A DNA stretch of 64,000 nucleotides, taken from assembly GCA_013396915.1 (NCBI GenBank), contig VWZL01001961.1, positions 391,326 to 455,325 of the forward strand, in the 5' to 3' direction. A program made the translations under genes and the position numbers. Shown here piece by piece: positions 60,596-64,000 of this stretch (position 1 is the first letter of the stretch; each line of letters starts with the position of its first letter). Source of the DNA: Stercorarius parasiticus. Lineage: Eukaryota; Chordata; Aves; Charadriiformes; Stercorariidae. The notes under the pieces are model-generated. The model had not been told where the DNA came from. It saw only the letters and a list, made by a program, of their open reading frames with translations, and ran no database searches.

Positions 60596-63500
60596 CTATT
60601 AATCAATTAAAAATAATTTTCCAAATACAAATCACATTCTATGCTATCTGAAATGCTAAGCAAACTAAATTCTCTGTGCATCTATGTAAAGTCTCAACTT
60701 TTCATACTCCTGCACAAATGTCTGGGTGACCAGGACAGAAACCTGTAGTGCATTTCAAAGAAAAATTATGAAAGTAAAATTAGCTAAGTAAACCCAAATT
60801 AATTTAATACAGAATAGACCATGCACATTAACACCTGTACTGGCTACATTAGTTACTCTTGTATCTAATTCAATACCTACTGATCTTTTTGAAGTTATCT
60901 GTTGCTGACCCTGGATGTGCCTCAGAGCTAGGATGAAGTAGCTAACTGCAAGCACACAGGCATTGAATGACTAACTCTCTACTTAGCGTTTTCAAAATAA
61001 AACCCTAAATCCCACTAGCTTTATGCCAAGTAGACTCTGAGTTCTGCACTAACTAATACAATCATTTTCACTTTTTTTGGCACCAGTTTTACCCAGTAAG
61101 CATACGGGGGTTTTGCCCCAGGAGAATCAACTGCATTTTTTAATGACAAATAACATAATCAAAATTTTCTATTAAATAGTATAAAAATGTCTAGTGAATT
61201 CTGTAACAATTATATGTGTTTCAGATTCCTTGGCCAAATGAACATGGTCCTTGATCTAAATGCTTTTCAATAGAAAACATGAAAAACCTACTGGGTAGGA
61301 AATAAACTCTTATTTTAATATAGCGAGAATCACAGAGTTATTACAGGTTCGATTCAGATGCCTAGTGCCATTTGACATACCCTAAGATATCAAGGACATC
61401 TTCATGATGGCGGCAGCCATGCGGGCATCCCTGTGTCCCTGTGGAGCCAAGCTGGGGTCAGGCAAGGGTAGCCTTGGGCATCAGAAATCATACAAGGTGC
61501 CTGATTTTTGGCAACTGTAGACTTTGAAATGATGTCCCATGTAGTCTGAGAAGCCATGGTAGAGTCAGGAGTTGAATCCATATTTCTGAAATTTCAGACC
61601 AGTCAGGGCCAAAAGCTGTCTTCGGCTGGGAGATAGGCCGGTATTATTTTTCTCTCCTAATTTGTATTTTAGGTATATTACAGAGTTCCATAAATGTCCT
61701 AGATATTTGTTTCTGTGAAGCAACATTACTGCAAGAAATGAGGAAATTCTCTGACAGTAACTGCATCATAGTATTAATACTTAGCTTTGCTTAATGAAGC
61801 ATATGATTAATCATAACTCTCATTTTTATGGTTATGGTCTTATTGGTCCTCATAAGAACATGCTATCTGAAAATATCACATTTCTTCTTCACTGAACAGA
61901 TGACAAAAATAAATGTCATTCATGATTTCTGTAGTCTGGACCTCGAACCTTCATAGAAAAGAATTCACAGTTTCTGTTATATATCTTTATCATATAATAA
62001 TGCATAGTTTTATTAAAAAAAAAAAGAAAGAAAGGCAGTACGTCCTCTGAATCAAATTACTTAGGCTGGCTGGATAGAAATTAAAATTTTGTATTCCAAG
62101 GAGCATGGCAATTAGGGGCAAGTTATACCAGCCTTTTGAGAGAGAGCAGTTCCACTATACATCCTGGTGGTGACTATGCGATCCTAGAATCCTTCACTAA
62201 TTTTAAGAATGTGATGTGGAAGCTTCTGTCTCTGTTGTAAAAGTTTAAAACACCAGAAAGCTGGGAACTGTGGCTTTAACTATATGTATGCCTTATAAAC
62301 CACAGCTTTTCCCTTGTTCTCTGCTAAGACATAGAGGTTTATATTGGAAATCTTAAGACTGGTGTGAATGACGTATGAATGGAAATGTGTAGGTAAGCAC
62401 TAGAAGAAACACAAGAATGAGTTTAAAAACAAGACCTGTATTGATAACCAATAACGCACTCACAGCAGTAAAAATGAGTAATGTATTATTTTGACAAAAC
62501 CAGAAGTTCTGCACTCTTGTAAAACAACTGTATGATGACTTTCATGTTGACTTGCCAGCAGAAGACCGTGTGCTCAACAATAAAAGATGTCAACACAGAT
62601 GCAGTGCGTAACTCGGGTCATTCCTTTCCTTGTGAGCCCAACAAGAACAGCATTGTCCTAAGAATGTCAAAAATGAGGAAGCACAGACAACAGGCACCAG
62701 CCTTGCCTGAAACTTAGAGATGAAAGTAAGCAAAATCGTAAGTCAAAAGGATTATCTTAACTGTTGGGTCCTAAATGATATAAAAGATGTGTATAAAAAC
62801 CAGTTTGTTGTTGTCAGTCAAGATGAAACAAAAAGAGCTACTGAGAACTTGGTGGGCAGCATCTCTTATCCATCTTCTGTGTCACACACAAGTTATTCTG
62901 ACCAAACTACTTAAATCCAGACACTTTGATGCTTGTGGATGTGAGAATGCAGTGAATGAAATCAATGAGAGAATGTGTCTGAGTGGTGAAAATTAATTTA
63001 CGTTGGGATTTCATAAAAAAAATATTAACTTCCCCTCCCGTAAAGTCTCATGTAGATTTTTGCTGCACTGCTTTCCTACAGTTAGAGGACAAGAGGTGTA
63101 AAGACAGACCTGAGTAAGGAGGGAAATATTAATTACCTCAGTATTTCCTCCAAAAATAAATCAGCTCCTCTAGCTTTTACAAGCCTTTATACTACAACCA
63201 GAATCTTGAACTAATGAGAACTAATGCCTTTTACCAAATGCATTGGTATAAACAAAAATATATCCGCATTTACTCTTTGATGTGACAGGATGTGACATGC
63301 CATTACACAACTGGATTCCCTACAGTGTTAGCATTATATTTTGATGTGCCGTGGCCAAAACAAATAGTTAAAAAGTCATCAAAGTGAATTTGCTCACTTG
63401 AAAATAGACAAATCAGACTTCTCAAAGTATTCTGTTGTCACCAGTCAAAGAACTTGCTTACTGGGATGACCAGAGGCTTTGTTGTTTCTCAGTGTTGAGG

Positions 63501-64000
63501 ACAGTGCAAACATACATGGCTACATATTAAAAGATTTTATCAACACTAATGATCTAATTGGTGACCCACTATATAAAGCCCAGTCTGAATACTGACATAA
63601 AACAAAATGTGAGCACCCCTAGAAATATGTGAGGGCCTTGCTATGAGTTACTTGTTATGAGTTTCAACCTTCGCTAGGGCTACTGAAGAACTGGTGGGGA
63701 GATTCAGCCACTTTTTTACTATTTTCATTGGGTTTGTTTCTATTGCAGAGTTTTTAAGTACCATAATCCTGCACCAACCAGTAGCGTGCAGAGGATCCAA
63801 AAGGGCTTCTGCTTTATTTCTTCAATAGTTGCTACTTTGCTGTGACAAGAACTCACAGCTAGGTCTATAATTGTCCAGAGAACAAATCAAAATTATTGGA
63901 GTTAAGAACATTATCGAATCAATTTCAAATTGATCTTTATTGTTGTCTTGAATTCTTGTTGCCTGCCTGCCCTCAATTCTGAAAGAGAACAGAACATAAT

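Larger units (their letters stand above)
55545..64000 (-). other. ITGBL1: ITGBL1 intron (partial)
   Basis: No further ITGBL1 exon was recognised; the preceding repeat (CECGKCTC ... CEDLDG type) was searched for by eye without success. The interval holds a purine-rich tract at about 56.0-56.7 kb, an ancient CR1/L3-like element at about 59.7-60.6 kb, and otherwise AT-rich sequence with no recognised features (56.7-59.7 kb and 60.6-64.0 kb). Confidence 0.8.

Noticed and set aside
61346..61355. GGTTCGATTC, resembling a tRNA gene B box
   Set aside because: The bases after it do not complete the B box, there is no A box at the right distance upstream, and no cloverleaf can be drawn.
61540..61620. 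A possible second MIR-like fragment (AGAGTCAGGAGTTGAATCC)
   Set aside because: Only one short block resembles the family, with no supporting neighbouring blocks in order.
55545..64000. The next upstream ITGBL1 exon
   Set aside because: No CxCxxCxC cluster on the - strand with flanking splice sites was recognised in this interval.

Overview
The window is nuclear DNA from a bird; I cannot name the species. Evidence: four CR1 LINE insertions with the typical avian CR1 3' end, an AT-rich sparse-gene background, and exons of two vertebrate genes with GT-AG splice sites. There are no operons, ribosome binding sites or CRISPR arrays.

Two genes meet tail to tail. FGF14 is on the + strand: its last two coding exons (36425-36623 and 39642-39778) encode the C-terminal 111 residues of the intracellular fibroblast growth factor homologous factor that binds voltage-gated sodium channels. 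ITGBL1 is on the - strand: its last three coding exons (55544-55398, 49312-49199 and 47711-47620) encode the final cysteine-rich EGF-like repeats of a secreted integrin-beta-like protein. The two stop codons are 7.8 kb apart. Between them lie the FGF14 3' UTR with several candidate poly(A) signals and a short ITGBL1 3' UTR. The genes are neighbours in the same arrangement on human 13q33 (from memory), so this is conserved synteny.

Layout: 1-36424 FGF14 intron (with a solo retroviral LTR, a second LTR-end fragment, two CR1 copies, a MIR-like relic and a recent 121-bp tandem duplication); 36425-39778 last two FGF14 exons and their intron, which holds a third CR1; 39779 to about 46.4 kb FGF14 3' UTR and/or intergenic sequence; about 46.8-64 kb the 3' part of ITGBL1, whose introns hold a fourth CR1 interrupted by an assembly gap of 99 N, a purine-rich tract, and a very old, decayed CR1/L3-like element at about 59.7-60.6 kb.

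The two genes are not known to work in one pathway. I found no evidence for a new biological system. The points most worth a second look are the under-sized assembly gap, the intact solo LTR with its target-site duplication, the ancient CR1/L3-like relic, and the close spacing of the two genes' candidate transcript ends.
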